From contig NZ_CP006764.1 in NCBI RefSeq assembly GCF_000767055.1, positions 992,001 through 1,056,000 of the forward strand: DNA of 64,000 nt, read 5' to 3'. Below are positions 63,378 to 64,000 of this stretch, in pieces; within the stretch, counting starts at the first letter, position 1, and each line of letters opens with the position of its first letter. This stretch comes from Corynebacterium doosanense CAU 212 = DSM 45436 (GTDB taxonomy: Bacteria; Actinomycetota; Actinomycetes; Mycobacteriales; Mycobacteriaceae). Made by a program: the position numbers and the translations under genes. Below the pieces are notes generated by a model, which was not told where the DNA came from, searched no databases, and worked only from the letters and a program-made list of their open reading frames with translations.

Positions 63378-64000
63378 ATGTATGTCGTCGCCACCGCGGG
63401 CCACGTCGACCACGGAAAGTCCACGCTGGTCAAGGCGCTGACCGGCCAGGAACCCGACCGCTGGGACGAGGAGAAACGCCGCGGCCTCACCATCGACCTG
63501 GGTTTTGTGTGGACCACCCTGCCGTCCGGCCGGGACCTTGCGTTCGTCGACGTCCCCGGCCACGAGAAGTTCCTGGGCAACATGCTCGCCGGCGTCGGCC
63601 CCGCACCCGCGGTGATGTTCATCGTCGCCGCGGACGAGGGCTGGCAGGAGCAGTCCGACGATCACCGCGACGCCGTCGACGCCTTCGGTATCACCGACGT
63701 GGTCATCGCCATGACCCGCGCCGACCGGGCCGATGAGGAGCAGCGGGAGCAGACCCGCGCCCGGATCGCCCGCGAGGTCGCCGGCACCACCCTGGAGAAC
63801 GCGCCCGTCATCGAGGTGTCCGCGCACTCGGGGGAGGGCCTGGACGACCTGCGCCGCGCGCTGGACACACTGTTGGAGCTGGCCCCCACGCCGGACCCGG
63901 ACGCCCGGCTCCGGCTCTGGCTCGACCGCTCCTTCTCCATCAGGGGCGCCGGCACCGTCGTCACCGGCACCCTCGGCGCGGGCACGGTCAGCGTCGGCGA
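63378..64000 (+). CDS. selB: Selenocysteine-specific elongation factor, partial
   Basis: The first 207 codons are present; the gene runs past the window end. The GTPase domain shows AGHVDHGKSTLVKALTG (G1), DVPGHEKFLGNM (G3) and VVIAMTRADRA at the G4 position (TRAD in place of NKxD). Domain II begins near 185 (FSIRGAGTVVTGTLGAG). SelB delivers Sec-tRNA to UGA codons and binds SECIS through a C-terminal winged-helix region not visible here. Confidence 0.94.
   Translation, partial: MYVVATAGHVDHGKSTLVKALTGQEPDRWDEEKRRGLTIDLGFVWTTLPSGRDLAFVDVPGHEKFLGNMLAGVGPAPAVMFIVAADEGWQEQSDDHRDAVDAFGITDVVIAMTRADRADEEQREQTRARIAREVAGTTLENAPVIEVSAHSGEGLDDLRRALDTLLELAPTPDPDARLRLWLDRSFSIRGAGTVVTGTLGAGTVSVG

Overview
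The window is 64 kb of high-GC, densely packed bacterial chromosome, very probably from a Corynebacterium-like actinomycete. Supporting this are a DtxR-type iron box in front of a hmuO-like heme oxygenase, the actinobacterial GMP reductase GuaB1, the SCO1664/MSMEG_4193 protein pair, several apparently leaderless starts, Ser-rich secreted proteins, and ISL3 and IS1380 elements. No mycolate or species-marker gene is present, so the genus is an inference.

Region 1 (1-5.6 kb) is accessory DNA. An ISL3-family element lies at 7-1445, and a 166-bp copy of one of its ends lies at 3557-3722. The outer ends are better inverted repeats of each other than the ends of the complete IS are, and the outer flanks share a target duplication. 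Positions 7-3722 therefore look like one mobile unit carrying a monooxygenase-fold protein, a GlxA-like AraC regulator and a tRNA 3' fragment. It landed at the start of a secreted surface-protein gene that also has an in-frame amber codon just after its signal peptide.

Region 2 (5.6-30.6 kb) is mostly chromosomal housekeeping and stress genes: an AAA ATPase/VWA pair split by a DUF429 gene, a phosphatase and SCO1664 protein, two SDRs, a Na+/H+ antiporter, an ABC-F ATPase, a DNA glycosylase-like protein, a secreted PQQ-type sugar dehydrogenase, a YdcZ transporter, macro-domain and MBL proteins, guaB1, two alpha/beta hydrolases, a Fic protein, an orphan DnaB N-domain protein and an AspT-like exchanger.

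Region 3 (30.6-36.2 kb) is a formate dehydrogenase operon, fdhA-fdhB-nrfD-like. fdhA has an in-frame UGA at codon 189, followed at 11 nt by a bacterial SECIS hairpin, so it should be read as one selenoprotein. The decoding machinery is at the far right: selD, divergent tRNA-Sec, selA and the start of selB (60.9-64 kb, selB cut by the window end).

Region 4 (36.2-43.4 kb) holds a deletion scar near 37.41 kb, where two 5'-truncated genes (an aromatic-ring monooxygenase and an aldehyde dehydrogenase) meet head to head. It also holds an acetolactate-synthase-like ThDP enzyme and a three-gene cassette of the type linked to aminophosphonate breakdown (FAD oxidoreductase, phosphonatase-like HAD, Zn-alcohol dehydrogenase).

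Region 5 (43.4-60.8 kb) has putA, a cell-surface metallophosphoesterase, a small lipoprotein, a spermidine-synthase-like protein, an iron/aminophosphonate-type ABC importer bracketed by two copies of a hairpin element, a YcsG/YcsI pair whose promoter and leader are split off by an IS1380 element, the heme oxygenase and a dicarboxylate symporter.
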